Program-made: the position numbers and the translations under genes | Notes under the pieces: model-generated | The model's input: only the letters and a program-made list of their open reading frames with translations | Database searches by the model: none | What the model was told of the DNA's origin: nothing | Part shown: positions 1 through 9,227 of the stretch, piece by piece | Layout: every line of letters begins with the position of its first letter | How positions within the stretch are numbered: position 1 is the first letter of the stretch | From: Streptomyces pseudovenezuelae | GTDB taxonomy: Bacteria; Actinomycetota; Actinomycetes; Streptomycetales; Streptomycetaceae | Assembly (NCBI RefSeq): GCF_029892565.1 | Contig: NZ_JARXVH010000014.1 | Span: 62,001 to 126,000 of the forward strand | Reading direction: 5' to 3' | DNA length: 64,000 nt

Positions 1-1
1 G

Positions 2-1837
2 CTCAAGAACGAGGCGCAGGACACCGCCGACCGGGTGCGGGCGGAGGCGCTGGCCGCCGCCGAGCGGCTGGGCACGGAGGCGTCAGAGACGCTGGCCGCC
101 GCGCAGGAGGAGGCCAACCGGCGCCGCCGCGAGGCCGAGGAGCTGCTCGGTGCCGCGCGCACCGAGGCCGACCAGGAGCGCGAGCGGGCCCGCGACCAGA
201 GCGAGGAGCTGCTCGCCTCGGCGCGCAACCGCGTCGAGGAGGCGCAGGCCGAGGCGGTCCGGCTGGTCGAGGAGGCCGACCGGCGCGCGAACGAGATGGT
301 GTCGGCCGCCGAACAACACGCCCAGCAGGTACGGGACTCCGTGGCCGGGCTGCACGAGCAGGCCCAGGACGAGATCGTCGGGCTGCGCTCGGCCGCCGAG
401 CACGCGGCGGACCGTACCCGGCGCGAGGCGCAGGAGGAGTCGGACCGGGTCCGCGCCGACGCCTACGCCGAGCGCGAGCGGGCCACCGAGGACGCCAACC
501 GGGTCCGGCGCGAGGCACGCAGCGAGACGGACGCGGCCAAGGCGCTGGCCGAGCGCACGGTCGGCGAGGCGATCACGGAGGCGGAGCAGTTGCGCTCGGA
601 CGCCTCCGAGTACGCCCAGCGGGTGCGTACGGAGGCGTCGGACGCGATCGCCGACGCCGACCAGGCCGCTTCACGCACCCGGGCGGAGGCCCGCGAGGAC
701 GCCAACCGGATCCGTTCGGACGCGGCGACCCAGGCGGACACCCTCATCACCGAGTCGCGCAACGAGGCGGAGCGGCTCACCACGGAGACGATCACCGAGG
801 CGGACCGGGTGCGGTCCGAGGCCATCTCCAAGGCGGAGCGGCTCATCGCGGACGCCACCGGGGACGCGGAGCGGCTGCGCGCCGAGGCCGCGGACACGGT
901 CGGGGCGGCCCAGTTGCACGCCGAGCGGACCCGCGCCGAGGCCGAGCGCGTCAAGGCCGGCGCCCGCGAGGAGGCCGAGCGGGTCACCACGGCGGCGCGC
1001 GAGGAGGCCGAGCACACCCTCGACGAGGCCCGCAGGGACGCCAACAAACGGCGCTCGGACGTCGCCGAGCAGGTCGACACCCTCATCACGGAGACCACGG
1101 CCGAGGCCGACAAGCTGCTCACCGAGGCCCAGCAGCAGGCGCACAAGACCACCGCCGACGCGGAGGGGCAGGCCGACACCATGGTGGGCGCGGCCCGCAC
1201 GGAGGCCGACCGGCTGGTGTCGACGGCGACCGTCGAGGGCAACTCGCTGGTCGAGAAGGCCCGCGCGGACGCGGACGAGCTGCTCGTCGGCGCCCGCCGG
1301 GACGCCACCTCGATCCGGGAGCGCGCGGAGGAGCTGCGCGACCGGATCACCGGCGAGATCGAGTCGCTGCACGAGCGGGCCCGGCGAGAGTCGGCGGAGA
1401 CGATGCGGTCGACGGGCGACCGCTGCGACGCGCTCATCAAAGCGTCCGAGGAGCAGCTGGCCAAGGCGCAGGCGAAGGCCAAGGAGCTGGTCTCGGAGGC
1501 CAATTCGGAGGCGGGCAAGGTCCGGATCGCCGCCGTGAAGAAGGCCGAGGGGCTCCTGAAGGAGGCCGAGCAGAAGAAATCGGCCCTCGTGCGGGAGGCG
1601 GAGGAGCTCAAGGCGGAGGCGATCCGCGAGGCCAAGCACACGGTCGAGGAAGGAAAGCGCGAGCTGGAGATCCTGGTGCGCCGGCGCGAGAACATCAATG
1701 CCGAGATCTCCCGTGTCCAGGACGTGCTCGAAGCGTTGGAGTCTTTTGAGACTCCGTCGGCCGGCAAGGACGGCGGGGTCAAGACGGGCGCTACCGTGGG
1801 GGCCCCTCGTTCGAGTGGCAAGTCGTCAGACAGCTAG
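2..1837 (+). CDS. scy: Scy, polarisome coiled-coil scaffold (5' end outside window)
   Basis: Only the C-terminal 611 or so residues are present. The frame is open from base 2 and enters from the left edge. Almost the whole length is Ala/Glu/Arg-rich coiled coil with a repeating pattern of the type EAxRxRxEA and no globular domain. The final 40 residues leave the coil (SAGKDGGVKTGATVGAP). Immediate pairing with filP on the same strand is the arrangement known for scy-filP in Streptomyces. There Scy (about 1,300 aa) assembles with DivIVA and FilP at hyphal tips and organises polar growth and branching. Identity rests on composition and neighbour, not on a catalytic motif. Confidence 0.88.
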   Translation, partial: LKNEAQDTADRVRAEALAAAERLGTEASETLAAAQEEANRRRREAEELLGAARTEADQERERARDQSEELLASARNRVEEAQAEAVRLVEEADRRANEMVSAAEQHAQQVRDSVAGLHEQAQDEIVGLRSAAEHAADRTRREAQEESDRVRADAYAERERATEDANRVRREARSETDAAKALAERTVGEAITEAEQLRSDASEYAQRVRTEASDAIADADQAASRTRAEAREDANRIRSDAATQADTLITESRNEAERLTTETITEADRVRSEAISKAERLIADATGDAERLRAEAADTVGAAQLHAERTRAEAERVKAGAREEAERVTTAAREEAEHTLDEARRDANKRRSDVAEQVDTLITETTAEADKLLTEAQQQAHKTTADAEGQADTMVGAARTEADRLVSTATVEGNSLVEKARADADELLVGARRDATSIRERAEELRDRITGEIESLHERARRESAETMRSTGDRCDALIKASEEQLAKAQAKAKELVSEANSEAGKVRIAAVKKAEGLLKEAEQKKSALVREAEELKAEAIREAKHTVEEGKRELEILVRRRENINAEISRVQDVLEALESFETPSAGKDGGVKTGATVGAPRSSGKSSDS

Positions 1838-2020
1838 CGGGCCGGGCGAGTTCGGGGGTCTTCTGGGGCCTTTGCCCAGGTCTTTGGCAAGTCGTCCGCG
1901 GGTTAGCCACTCAAAAGGGGTGTCATTCTCCAGATCAAACACGTATCCGCTCGATGACACACCGCTTCGGCCCCTAGGATTCCACCTATCACCTCACCGG
2001 TCTCATTTGACAGGAACCCC

Positions 2021-2956
2021 ATGAGCGACACTTCCCCCTACGGCTTCGAGCTAGTGCGGCGTGGGTACGACCGCGCTCAGGTGGACGAACGGATCTCCAA
2101 GCTCGTCTCCGACCGTGACAGCGCTCTCGCCCGTATCACCGCCCTGGAAAAGCGCATCGAGGAGCTCCACCTCGAAACGCAGAACGCCCAGGCCCAGGTG
2201 AGCGACGCCGAGCCGTCGTACGCCGGTCTCGGCGCGCGGGTCGAGAAGATCCTCCGTCTCGCCGAGGAAGAGGCAAAGGACCTGCGCGAGGAGGCCCGTC
2301 GGGCCTCCGAGCAGCACCGTGAGCTCGCCGAGTCGGCGGCCCAGCAGGTTCGCAACGACGCAGAATCGTTCGCTGCGGAGCGCAAGTCCAAGGCGGAGGA
2401 CGAGGGCGTCCGGATCGTCGAGAAGGCCAAGAGCGACGCGTCGCAGCTGCGTGGCGAGGCCCAGAAGGACGCCCAGTCGAAGCGCGAGGAGGCCGACGCC
2501 CTCTTCGAGGAGACCCGCGCCAAGGCCGCCCAGGCCGCCGCGGACTTCGAGACGAACCTCGCCAAGCGCCGCGAGCAGTCGGAGCGCGACCTGGCGTCTC
2601 GTCAGCAGAAGGCCGAGAAGCGCCTCGCGGAGATCGAGCACCGCGCGGAGCAGCTCCGTCTGGAGGCGGAGAAGCTGCGCACGGACGCCGAGCGTCGCGC
2701 CCGCCAGACGGTGGAGACGGCTCAGCGCCAGGCCGAGGACATCGTGGCCGACGCGAACGCGAAGGCCGACCGGATCCGTTCGGAGTCCGAGCGCGAGCTG
2801 GCCGCCCTCACCAACCGCCGCGACAGCATCAACGCCCAGCTGACGAACGTCCGCGAGATGCTCGCGACGCTCACGGGCGCCGCGGTGGCTGCCGCCGGTT
2901 CGCCGGTCGAGGACGAGCCGATCTCCCGTGGGGTTCCGGCCCAGCAGTCCCGGTAA
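2021..2956 (+). CDS. filP: FilP, intermediate-filament-like cytoskeletal protein
   Basis: The 311-residue protein begins with a short DivIVA-like segment (YGFELVRRGYDRAQVDERI, residues 6-24). An unbroken Glu/Ala/Arg/Lys coiled coil follows to about residue 285, then a short Pro/Gly-containing tail. FilP of Streptomyces is about 310 aa, polymerises into filaments near the tip and gives hyphae rigidity while interacting with DivIVA and Scy. The ATG lies 183 nt after scy, so the gene probably has its own promoter. A strong hairpin follows the stop codon. Confidence 0.93.
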   Translation: MSDTSPYGFELVRRGYDRAQVDERISKLVSDRDSALARITALEKRIEELHLETQNAQAQVSDAEPSYAGLGARVEKILRLAEEEAKDLREEARRASEQHRELAESAAQQVRNDAESFAAERKSKAEDEGVRIVEKAKSDASQLRGEAQKDAQSKREEADALFEETRAKAAQAAADFETNLAKRREQSERDLASRQQKAEKRLAEIEHRAEQLRLEAEKLRTDAERRARQTVETAQRQAEDIVADANAKADRIRSESERELAALTNRRDSINAQLTNVREMLATLTGAAVAAAGSPVEDEPISRGVPAQQSR

Positions 2957-2984
2957 GCACCGGCTCAGTTGACGAACAGCGCGA

Positions 2985-3599
2985 TCAGAGGCCCGTACCG
3001 TCTCCCCCGGAGGTGCGGGCCTCTGGCGTGTCCGCCCGTCCGACCAGGGGCAGGAAGACCTCGTCGACGATCTCGACGAGGACGTGGTCCTCGATCGAGG
3101 TCCGGCTGAGCATCATCTCGTAGCGCAGCAGGGCGGCCGGCACCGTGATCACGCGGGCGGGCAGGTCTGCGGTGGCGATCTCGCCGCGCTTCGCGGCCCG
3201 CTCCAGCAGGGTGCGCGTGACGTCCTGCATGATCCCGAAGGTCGTGGGGTCCAGCTCGGGCGCTTCTCCCAGGAGTCCCACCACGACGTCCGACCCCATG
3301 TCCCGCTGGCGTTCCGCCATCAGGCGCAGGACGCCCAGTACGTCCGCACGCAGCTCGCCCGTGTCCGGGACCTGGTCGACGATCGTCCCGAAGCGGTGGG
3401 GCAGGGCCGCCTTGACCAGCTGGGCGCGGTTGGGCCAGCGCCGGTAGAGGACCTGCTTGCCGGTCCGGGCCCGCGCGGCGACGCCCTCCATCGTGAGCCT
3501 GGCGTAGCCGACCGCCGCCAGCTCCTCCCAGACGGCGTCCAGGATGTCGGCCTCCAGGGCCGCGCCCCGGCGCCGCGTGCTCCCACTGTCAGCGGTCAT
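2985..3599 (-). CDS. TetR-family repressor, probably of the adjacent MFS exporter
   Basis: 204 aa. The N-terminal helix-turn-helix runs about residues 20-65 (RLTMEGVAARARTGKQVLYR followed by WPNRAQLV), typical of TetR, and the remainder is an alpha-helical ligand domain with no recognisable effector signature. The gene is divergent from the MFS transporter at 3721. The shared 121-nt spacer carries two inverted repeats that look like its operators, so autoregulation plus control of efflux is likely by analogy with TetR/TetA-type pairs. The ATG at 3599 is the only good start. The ligand is unknown. Confidence 0.87.
   Translation of the reverse strand: MTADSGSTRRRGAALEADILDAVWEELAAVGYARLTMEGVAARARTGKQVLYRRWPNRAQLVKAALPHRFGTIVDQVPDTGELRADVLGVLRLMAERQRDMGSDVVVGLLGEAPELDPTTFGIMQDVTRTLLERAAKRGEIATADLPARVITVPAALLRYEMMLSRTSIEDHVLVEIVDEVFLPLVGRADTPEARTSGGDGTGL
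2986..3025. terminator. Bidirectional terminator between filP and the TetR gene
   Basis: A 14-bp stem (2986-2999 with 3012-3025, one G-T pair) closes a 12-nt loop. It sits 29 nt after the filP stop. The convergent TetR gene ends inside its left arm, so it can serve both genes. There is no U-tract, as is usual in Streptomyces. Confidence 0.75.
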
Positions 3600-3647
3600 C
3601 GCCCATCCCTGTGAAGACCTTTGAACACCTTTTCGAACCCGACCCCT

Positions 3648-3709
3648 TAAGAGACCTTGCGTCTCCTACGAGGGTAGCCTACGGTCGATTAGAGACGCAC
3701 CGTCTCTAA
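3648..3709. promoter_or_regulatory. Two TetR-type operator palindromes
   Basis: At 3689-3709 there is a perfect 9-bp inverted repeat with a 3-nt spacer (TTAGAGACG-CAC-CGTCTCTAA), ending just before the RBS of the MFS gene. A related imperfect palindrome (TAAGAGAC-CTTGC-GTCTCCTA) lies at 3648-3668. Both share the core AGAGAC/GTCTC. Their position between divergent tetR and MFS genes fits binding sites that repress both. Confidence 0.72.
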
Positions 3710-3720
3710 AGGAGCCCGCC

Positions 3721-5091
3721 GTGCCCGCCACCACCGCGCCCCGCCCTGCCCCCGAACGCCTCGATCCCGCCGTCCTGCGGCTCGCCGGGATCCTGGTGCT
3801 CGGCGCCCTCGCGGCCCTGCTGGACAGCACGATCGTGTCCATCGCCATCGACACCCTCGGGCGCGAACTGCACGCCACGACGGCGACCGTGCAGTGGGTG
3901 AGCACCATTTATCTACTGACCCTCGCCACGGTCGTGCCGGTGTCCGGCTGGGCGGTGGAGCGGTTCGGCGCCCGGCGGGTCTGGCTCGGCGCGCTGCTGC
4001 TGTTCCTGGCCGGGTCGGCGCTGTGCGGACTGGCCTGGAGCATCGGCTCGCTCATCGTCTTCCGGGTGGTCCAGGGCATCGGCGGCGGACTGCTGCTCCC
4101 GGTCATGCAGATCCTGGTCATGCGAGCCTCGGGCGGCCGCAACCTCGGCCGCCTGATGGCCCTGATCACCCTGCCCGTCGTGGTCGTACCGATCCTCGGC
4201 CCGGTCCTCGGCGGCCTGATCGTCGGCCACCTCAGCTGGCGCTGGATCTTCTACGTCAATCTGCCGATCTGTCTCGTCGCCCTGGTCCTCGCCCGGCGCG
4301 GGGTCCCCAAGGACGAACCGGGCCCGGCGCCGCGTATCGACGTCCTGGGCCTGCTGCTCCTCTCCCCCGGCCTGGCGGCCCTCGTCTACGGCCTCTCCGA
4401 GGACGGGCTCGCCCGCGTGGTCGCGCTCCCGGTGGGCGCGGTCCTCGTCGGCGCCTTCGTGGTCCACGCCCTGCGCTCGACGGCGCCGCTCGTCGACGTC
4501 CGGCTGTTTTGCGACCGCGCCTTCGCCGTCTCCTCGGCGCTGATGTTCCTGAACGGCCTGACCCTCTTCGGCGGGATGTTCCTGCTCCCCCTCTACTACC
4601 AGCAGTCCCGCGGCGAGAGCGTGATCGCGGCGGGCCTGCTGCTGGCGCCGCAGGGCCTGGGCAGTCTGCTGGCCCGCGTCACGGGCCCGCTCACCGACCG
4701 GGTCGGCCCCCGCCCGGTCGTCCTGGGCGGCATGCTCCTGACCGCCCTGGGCACCCTCCCCTTCGCCTTCCAGCACCCCGTCTCCGCCCTGCTGCCCGCC
4801 GCCCTGGTCGTCCGGGGCCTGGGCATGGGCGCCGCCAACATGGCCGTGACGGTCAGCGCGTACGAGGGCCTGGACCGCCGCCGGATACCCGACGCCAGCA
4901 CGACGATCCGCGTCCTCCAGCAACTCGGGGGCTCCTTCGGCACGGCCGTCCTCGCGGCGCTCCTGACCCACGGCACGGGCGCGCCGGCGTTCTCGCACAC
5001 CTTCGCGTGGACGACCGTGTTCACGGTTGTTGCCTGTGTCGTCGGACTTTGTTTGCCCGTCCGGGTGGCATCGGCCGAACCGTCGCTTTAG
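3721..5091 (+). CDS. MFS drug-efflux transporter (DHA2/EmrB-QacA type)
   Basis: The 456-residue integral membrane protein has many hydrophobic helices. The opening helix carries LLDSTIVSIAIDTLGREL, the DHA2 signature for substrate/proton coupling. The motif-C-like segment PVVVVPILGPVLGG lies near residue 160. Start GTG at 3721 is preceded by AAAGGAG at a normal distance. By family it exports small hydrophobic or cationic compounds using the proton gradient. Substrate is not predictable. The TetR gene and operators directly upstream indicate inducible expression. It ends 9 nt before the ABC ATPase at 5101, whose function looks separate. Confidence 0.9.
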   Translation: MPATTAPRPAPERLDPAVLRLAGILVLGALAALLDSTIVSIAIDTLGRELHATTATVQWVSTIYLLTLATVVPVSGWAVERFGARRVWLGALLLFLAGSALCGLAWSIGSLIVFRVVQGIGGGLLLPVMQILVMRASGGRNLGRLMALITLPVVVVPILGPVLGGLIVGHLSWRWIFYVNLPICLVALVLARRGVPKDEPGPAPRIDVLGLLLLSPGLAALVYGLSEDGLARVVALPVGAVLVGAFVVHALRSTAPLVDVRLFCDRAFAVSSALMFLNGLTLFGGMFLLPLYYQQSRGESVIAAGLLLAPQGLGSLLARVTGPLTDRVGPRPVVLGGMLLTALGTLPFAFQHPVSALLPAALVVRGLGMGAANMAVTVSAYEGLDRRRIPDASTTIRVLQQLGGSFGTAVLAALLTHGTGAPAFSHTFAWTTVFTVVACVVGLCLPVRVASAEPSL

Positions 5092-5100
5092 CGTGGCCGC

Positions 5101-6072
5101 ATGATCGAGCTCGAGGGGCTGACCAAGCGGTACGGCGACAAGGTGGCGGTCGACGACCTCACCTTCGCGGTGAGACCCGGGATCGTCACCGGATTCCTCG
5201 GGCCGAACGGTGCCGGCAAGTCGACGACGATGCGCATGATGCTCGGGCTCGACCGGCCGACGGCGGGTGATGTCCGTATCGACGGCGAGCACTACGACCG
5301 CCTCAAGGACCCGCTGAAGTACATCGGCGCGCTGCTCGACGCGAAGGCGATGCACGGCGGGCGCAGCGCGTTCAACCACCTGCTCTTTCTCGCGCAGAGC
5401 AACGGCATTCCCAAGAGCCGGGTGTCCGAGGTGCTGGACACCGTGGGTCTGACGTCGGTCGCGAAGAAGAAGGCCAAGGGGTTCTCGCTGGGGATGGGGC
5501 AGCGGCTCGGGATCGCGGGTGCGCTGCTCGGTGATCCGCGGATCCTGATGTTCGACGAGCCGGTCAACGGGCTGGACCCCGAGGGCATCCACTGGATCCG
5601 CAACCTGATGAAGTCGCTGGCGGGCCAGGGGCGGACGGTGTTCGTGTCCAGCCACCTCATGAGCGAGATGGCGCTGACCGCCGACCACCTGGTCGTCATC
5701 GGACAGGGCCGGCTCCTCGCCGACACCTCCATGGCCGACTTCATCCAGCAGAACTCCCGTTCCTACGTCCGTATCCGCACCCCGCACCGCGAGCGCCTGC
5801 TCGACGTGCTGCACGAGGCCGGCGTCACCGTCGTCGAGTCCGGCAGCGGCGCGCTGGAGGTGGACGGCGGCGAGGCCGAGCGGATCGGCGAGCTGGCCGC
5901 GCAGCACCAGATCGTGCTGCACGAGCTGAGCCCCCAACAGGCCTCCCTGGAGGAGGCGTTCATGCAGCTGACCGCGGAGTCGGTGGAGTACCACGCGCAC
6001 TCCGACGGCCCCTCCCCGGTGGCCCCGGCAACCCCGCGGCAGCCGTGGGGCGACGACTGGAAGAGGAGCTGA
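5101..6072 (+). CDS. ABC transporter ATP-binding subunit (ABC-2 export type), cassette 1
   Basis: 323 aa. Walker A GPNGAGKST is near residue 34, the signature appears as SLGMGQ near residue 128 instead of LSGGQ, and Walker B ILMFDEP is near residue 148. The D-loop GLDPEG and switch His (VSSHLMSE) are present. The C-terminal third is the variable domain seen in bacitracin/antibiotic-type ABC-2 ATPases. The permease starts 2 nt after the stop codon, so the two form an operon and presumably one exporter. A close paralogue lies at 6995. Substrate unknown. Confidence 0.92.
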   Translation: MIELEGLTKRYGDKVAVDDLTFAVRPGIVTGFLGPNGAGKSTTMRMMLGLDRPTAGDVRIDGEHYDRLKDPLKYIGALLDAKAMHGGRSAFNHLLFLAQSNGIPKSRVSEVLDTVGLTSVAKKKAKGFSLGMGQRLGIAGALLGDPRILMFDEPVNGLDPEGIHWIRNLMKSLAGQGRTVFVSSHLMSEMALTADHLVVIGQGRLLADTSMADFIQQNSRSYVRIRTPHRERLLDVLHEAGVTVVESGSGALEVDGGEAERIGELAAQHQIVLHELSPQQASLEEAFMQLTAESVEYHAHSDGPSPVAPATPRQPWGDDWKRS

Positions 6073-6074
6073 CC

Positions 6075-6845
6075 ATGGCGGCGACCCAGGTCGTGCGGTC
6101 CGAGTGGACCAAGATCAGGTCGGTGGCCTCGACGGTGTGGACGCTCTCCCTCGCCGTGGTCGTCACCATCGGCCTCGGCATGCTGATCTCGGCACTGTCG
6201 GCGAACGACTTCAAGAACATGAGCCGGAACGACCAGCTCTCCTTCGACCCGACCTACATCAGCTTCGCCGGCATGAGCCTCGGCCAGCTCGCGATGATCG
6301 TGTTCGGCGTGCTGGTCGTCTCGAACGAGTACAGCACCGGCATGATCCGCACCTCGCTGGCCGCCGTCCCGCAGCGCGGCACCTTCCTGTTCAGCAAGAT
6401 CGCCGTCGCGTCCGGTCTCGTCCTGGTCGTGGGCCTGGTCACCAGCTTCGTGACCTTCTTCCTCGGGCAGGCGATGCTCGGCTCGCACAAGGCGTCCATC
6501 GGCGACTCGGGCGTGCTGCGGGCGGTCATCGGCGGCGGGCTGTACATGACCCTGATCGCGCTGTTCTCGATGGGCGTTGCCACGATGCTGCGCTCGCCGA
6601 TGCTCTCGCTGGGCATCCTGATGCCGTTCTTCTTCCTGATCTCCAACATCCTGGGGAACGTCTCGGCGACGAAGAAGATCGGCCGGTTCCTGCCCGACCA
6701 GGCCGGCAGCAAGATCATGCAGGTGGTCACGCCGATCGACGACGACACTCCGTACGGACCCTGGGGCGGCCTCGGGATCATGGCGCTGTGGGTGCTCGCG
6801 GCGATCGTGGGCGCCTACGTGCTGCTGAAGAGGCGGGACGCCTAG
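6075..6845 (+). CDS. ABC-2 family permease, cassette 1
   Basis: 256 aa from the ATG at 6075, chosen because GAGGAGCT lies just upstream, inside the end of the ATPase gene; an in-frame start 30 nt earlier lacks this. The N-terminus VRSEWTKIRSVASTVWTL is typical of ABC-2 permeases and precedes six predicted membrane spans. A periplasmic loop lies after span 1, and EYSTGMIRTSLAAVP follows span 2. Partner of the ATPase at 5101-6072; substrate not determinable. Confidence 0.9.
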   Translation: MAATQVVRSEWTKIRSVASTVWTLSLAVVVTIGLGMLISALSANDFKNMSRNDQLSFDPTYISFAGMSLGQLAMIVFGVLVVSNEYSTGMIRTSLAAVPQRGTFLFSKIAVASGLVLVVGLVTSFVTFFLGQAMLGSHKASIGDSGVLRAVIGGGLYMTLIALFSMGVATMLRSPMLSLGILMPFFFLISNILGNVSATKKIGRFLPDQAGSKIMQVVTPIDDDTPYGPWGGLGIMALWVLAAIVGAYVLLKRRDA

Positions 6846-6994
6846 TCCCATAGAGCCCGTTTCATCCCTGGTCTTGCAGGCGGACGGCAACCTTTTACTT
6901 GCCCTTGAGCGGAACCGTCAGCGCCTCGGTATCCTCCTAACCCTTACGGGGGGCGTGTGCCCCGCTGTCCTGAACCTTTCGATGGGTGCGGAGC

Positions 6995-8323
6995 ATGATC
7001 GAGGCAGTCGGCCTGACCAAGCGCTACGGCGACAAGACCGCTGTGTACAACCTTTCCTTCCAGGTGCGGCCGGGTGCCGTCACCGGGTTCCTGGGGCCCA
7101 ACGGCTCGGGCAAGTCGACGACCATGCGCATGATCCTCGGCCTCGACAACCCGACCGCGGGTCAGGTGACGATCGGCGGCCACCCGTACCGCAACCTGCC
7201 CAACGCGCCCCGCCAGGTGGGCGCCCTGCTCGACGCCAAGGCCGTGCACGGCGGCCGCTCCGCCCGCAACCACCTGCTCTGCCTGGCCCAGCTGTCGGGC
7301 ATCCCGGCCCGCCGGGTGGACGAGGTGCTCGGCGTGGTCGGTCTGCACGAGGTGGCCAAGCGGCGCTCCAGCGGCTTCTCGCTGGGCATGGGGCAGCGGC
7401 TCGGCATCGCCGCCGCGCTCCTCGGCGACCCCCAGGTGCTGCTGTTCGACGAGCCGGTCAACGGCCTCGACCCCGAGGGCATCCTCTGGGTGCGCAACCT
7501 GATGAAGGCGCTCGCGGCGGAGGGCCGTACCGTCTTCGTCTCCTCGCACCTGATGAGCGAGATGGCGCTGACCGCCGACCACCTCATCGTGATCGGACGC
7601 GGTCAGCTGCTGGCCGACATGAGCGTCCAGGACTTCATCGCGGCGAACTCCGCCGGCTTCGCGCGCGTGCGCACGCCGGACACCGAGCCGCAGCTGCGCG
7701 AGAAGCTGGCCTCCGCGCTGACCGAGGCGGGCGGGCACGTGATGTCCGAGCAGGACGGCGCGCTGCGGGTGACCGGGCTGCCGCTGCCGGGCATCAGCGA
7801 CATCGCGCACGACACCGACGTACGCCTGTGGGAGCTGTCGCCGCACCAGGCCTCGCTGGAGGAGGCGTACATGCGGATGACGCAGGGCGCGGTCGACTAC
7901 CGCTCGACGGTCGACCAGAAGGCGGGGCTGATGCAGCCGCTGCCGCCCGGCGCGCAGCCGCCGATGCCGGTACCGGGACAGGGCCAGCCGGACTGGTACG
8001 CGCCGCCGTCGCCGCAGCAGGGCGGCCGGCCGTTCGCGATGCAGCCGGGCCAGCCGGGTCCGTACGGCGCGGGGCAGCCGCCGGTGGGCGCGTACGGCGC
8101 CCCGGGCGCCCCCGGCGCGGGCGCGCCCAACCCGTACGCCCAGCAGGCGCCTCAAGCGCCTCAGCCGCCCCAGGCACCCGCCCAGGCCGTGCCTTCGACG
8201 CCTGAGCAGCCCGTGGCCGTCCCGGCGGCATCGGTGCCCACCGAGTCCGCGGCTCCCGTCGCCGCGCCCGCTCAGCCCGCGCAGCAGCCCGCCGACCTGA
8301 CCAAGCCCGAGGACGCCCGATGA
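6995..8323 (+). CDS. ABC transporter ATP-binding subunit, cassette 2, with long Pro/Gln-rich tail
   Basis: Paralogue of the ATPase at 5101 over its first 300 residues. It has Walker A GPNGSGKST, signature SLGMGQ, Walker B VLLFDEP and the identical sequence VFVSSHLMSEMALTADHL. I place the start at the ATG at 6995 because it aligns with the paralogue (MIEAVGLTKRYGDK versus MIELEGLTKRYGDK). An in-frame GTG at 6986 adds three residues and is possible. Unlike cassette 1, about 130 C-terminal residues are low-complexity Pro/Gln/Ala/Gly, presumably a disordered cytoplasmic tail. It overlaps the permease gene by 4 nt (ATGA). Confidence 0.9.
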   Translation: MIEAVGLTKRYGDKTAVYNLSFQVRPGAVTGFLGPNGSGKSTTMRMILGLDNPTAGQVTIGGHPYRNLPNAPRQVGALLDAKAVHGGRSARNHLLCLAQLSGIPARRVDEVLGVVGLHEVAKRRSSGFSLGMGQRLGIAAALLGDPQVLLFDEPVNGLDPEGILWVRNLMKALAAEGRTVFVSSHLMSEMALTADHLIVIGRGQLLADMSVQDFIAANSAGFARVRTPDTEPQLREKLASALTEAGGHVMSEQDGALRVTGLPLPGISDIAHDTDVRLWELSPHQASLEEAYMRMTQGAVDYRSTVDQKAGLMQPLPPGAQPPMPVPGQGQPDWYAPPSPQQGGRPFAMQPGQPGPYGAGQPPVGAYGAPGAPGAGAPNPYAQQAPQAPQPPQAPAQAVPSTPEQPVAVPAASVPTESAAPVAAPAQPAQQPADLTKPEDAR

Positions 8324-9192
8324 GCACGCCCCAGCCCCCGATGCCGCAGGCCGCCGGAGCCGAGTGGCAGTCGGTGCCCGGTTCGCCGTATCCCAGCTAC
8401 ACCTCGCCGATCCCCGTGACGCCCACGCACCTCGGGAACGCGATCGCCTCGGAGTGGACCAAGATCCGGTCGGTGCGCTCCACGATGTGGACGCTCGGCG
8501 TGTTCGTGCTGCTCGTCGTCGGCATCGGGATGCTGGTGGCCGTGCTGGTGGCCGCCAACTCGGGCGAGTCCGACCTGGCCGGCGAGAACCCGCTGTCGTT
8601 CGGGGTCTTCGGGCTGCTGCTCGGCAGCATGTGCATCATCACGCTCGGCGTGCTGACCACGGCCTCGGAGTACGGCACGGGCATGATCCGCACCACGATG
8701 ACCGCGTGCCCGACCCGGGGCCGGGTGCTGGCCGCGAAGGCCATCGTCTTCTTCCTGGTGGCGTTCACCGTCACGTTCGCTTCGGTGCTGCTGGTCGCGC
8801 TGGCGGACATGGCCCTGCTGGACGGGGCCCGGACCCCGAGCGGCTCGGAGTGGCTGAAGGGCACCCTGGGCATCTCGCTCTACATCGCGCTGCTCGGGCT
8901 GCTCTCGCTGATCATCGGCTCGATCATCCGGCACTCCGCGGGCGCGATCACCATCATGATCGGCCTGGTGCTGGCCCCGCTGGTGATCGCGCTGTTCATG
9001 TTCTCCGAGGCCCTGGAGGGCCTGCGCCAGGCGCTGTTCGACTACTCGATCCCGAACCAACTCAGCGTCTTCTACACCAACGCCCTGAGCGACTCGGGGC
9101 CTTCGGGCTGGGAACCGCTGTGGATCGCCGTGGGCGTGACGGCCGCGGCCTTCGCCGGCGCCGTCACCCTGCTGCAGAAGCGCGACGTCTGA
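8320..9192 (+). CDS. ABC-2 family permease, cassette 2
   Basis: 290 aa. About 40 Pro-rich cytoplasmic residues (MSTPQPPMPQ...) precede the family start ASEWTKIRSVRSTMWTLG. Six hydrophobic segments follow, with EYGTGMIRTTMTACP after the second. Translationally coupled to the ATPase by a 4-nt overlap. The Pro-rich N-terminus parallels the Pro-rich tail of the partner ATPase and is absent from cassette 1. Exporter of unknown substrate. Confidence 0.9.
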   Translation: MSTPQPPMPQAAGAEWQSVPGSPYPSYTSPIPVTPTHLGNAIASEWTKIRSVRSTMWTLGVFVLLVVGIGMLVAVLVAANSGESDLAGENPLSFGVFGLLLGSMCIITLGVLTTASEYGTGMIRTTMTACPTRGRVLAAKAIVFFLVAFTVTFASVLLVALADMALLDGARTPSGSEWLKGTLGISLYIALLGLLSLIIGSIIRHSAGAITIMIGLVLAPLVIALFMFSEALEGLRQALFDYSIPNQLSVFYTNALSDSGPSGWEPLWIAVGVTAAAFAGAVTLLQKRDV

Positions 9193-9227
9193 GCCGTAGA
9201 AGAAGCCCGGCGAGAGCCTCAAGGGGC

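Noticed and set aside
1..1837. Several long antisense and alternative frames within scy
   Set aside because: Produced by the repetitive GC-rich coiled-coil coding sequence; amino-acid composition is non-protein-like.
3913..6000. 695-codon open frame on the minus strand opposite the MFS and ABC ATPase genes
   Set aside because: It is a compositional shadow of two well-supported plus-strand genes; its translation is Arg/Asp/Gln-biased with no domain.
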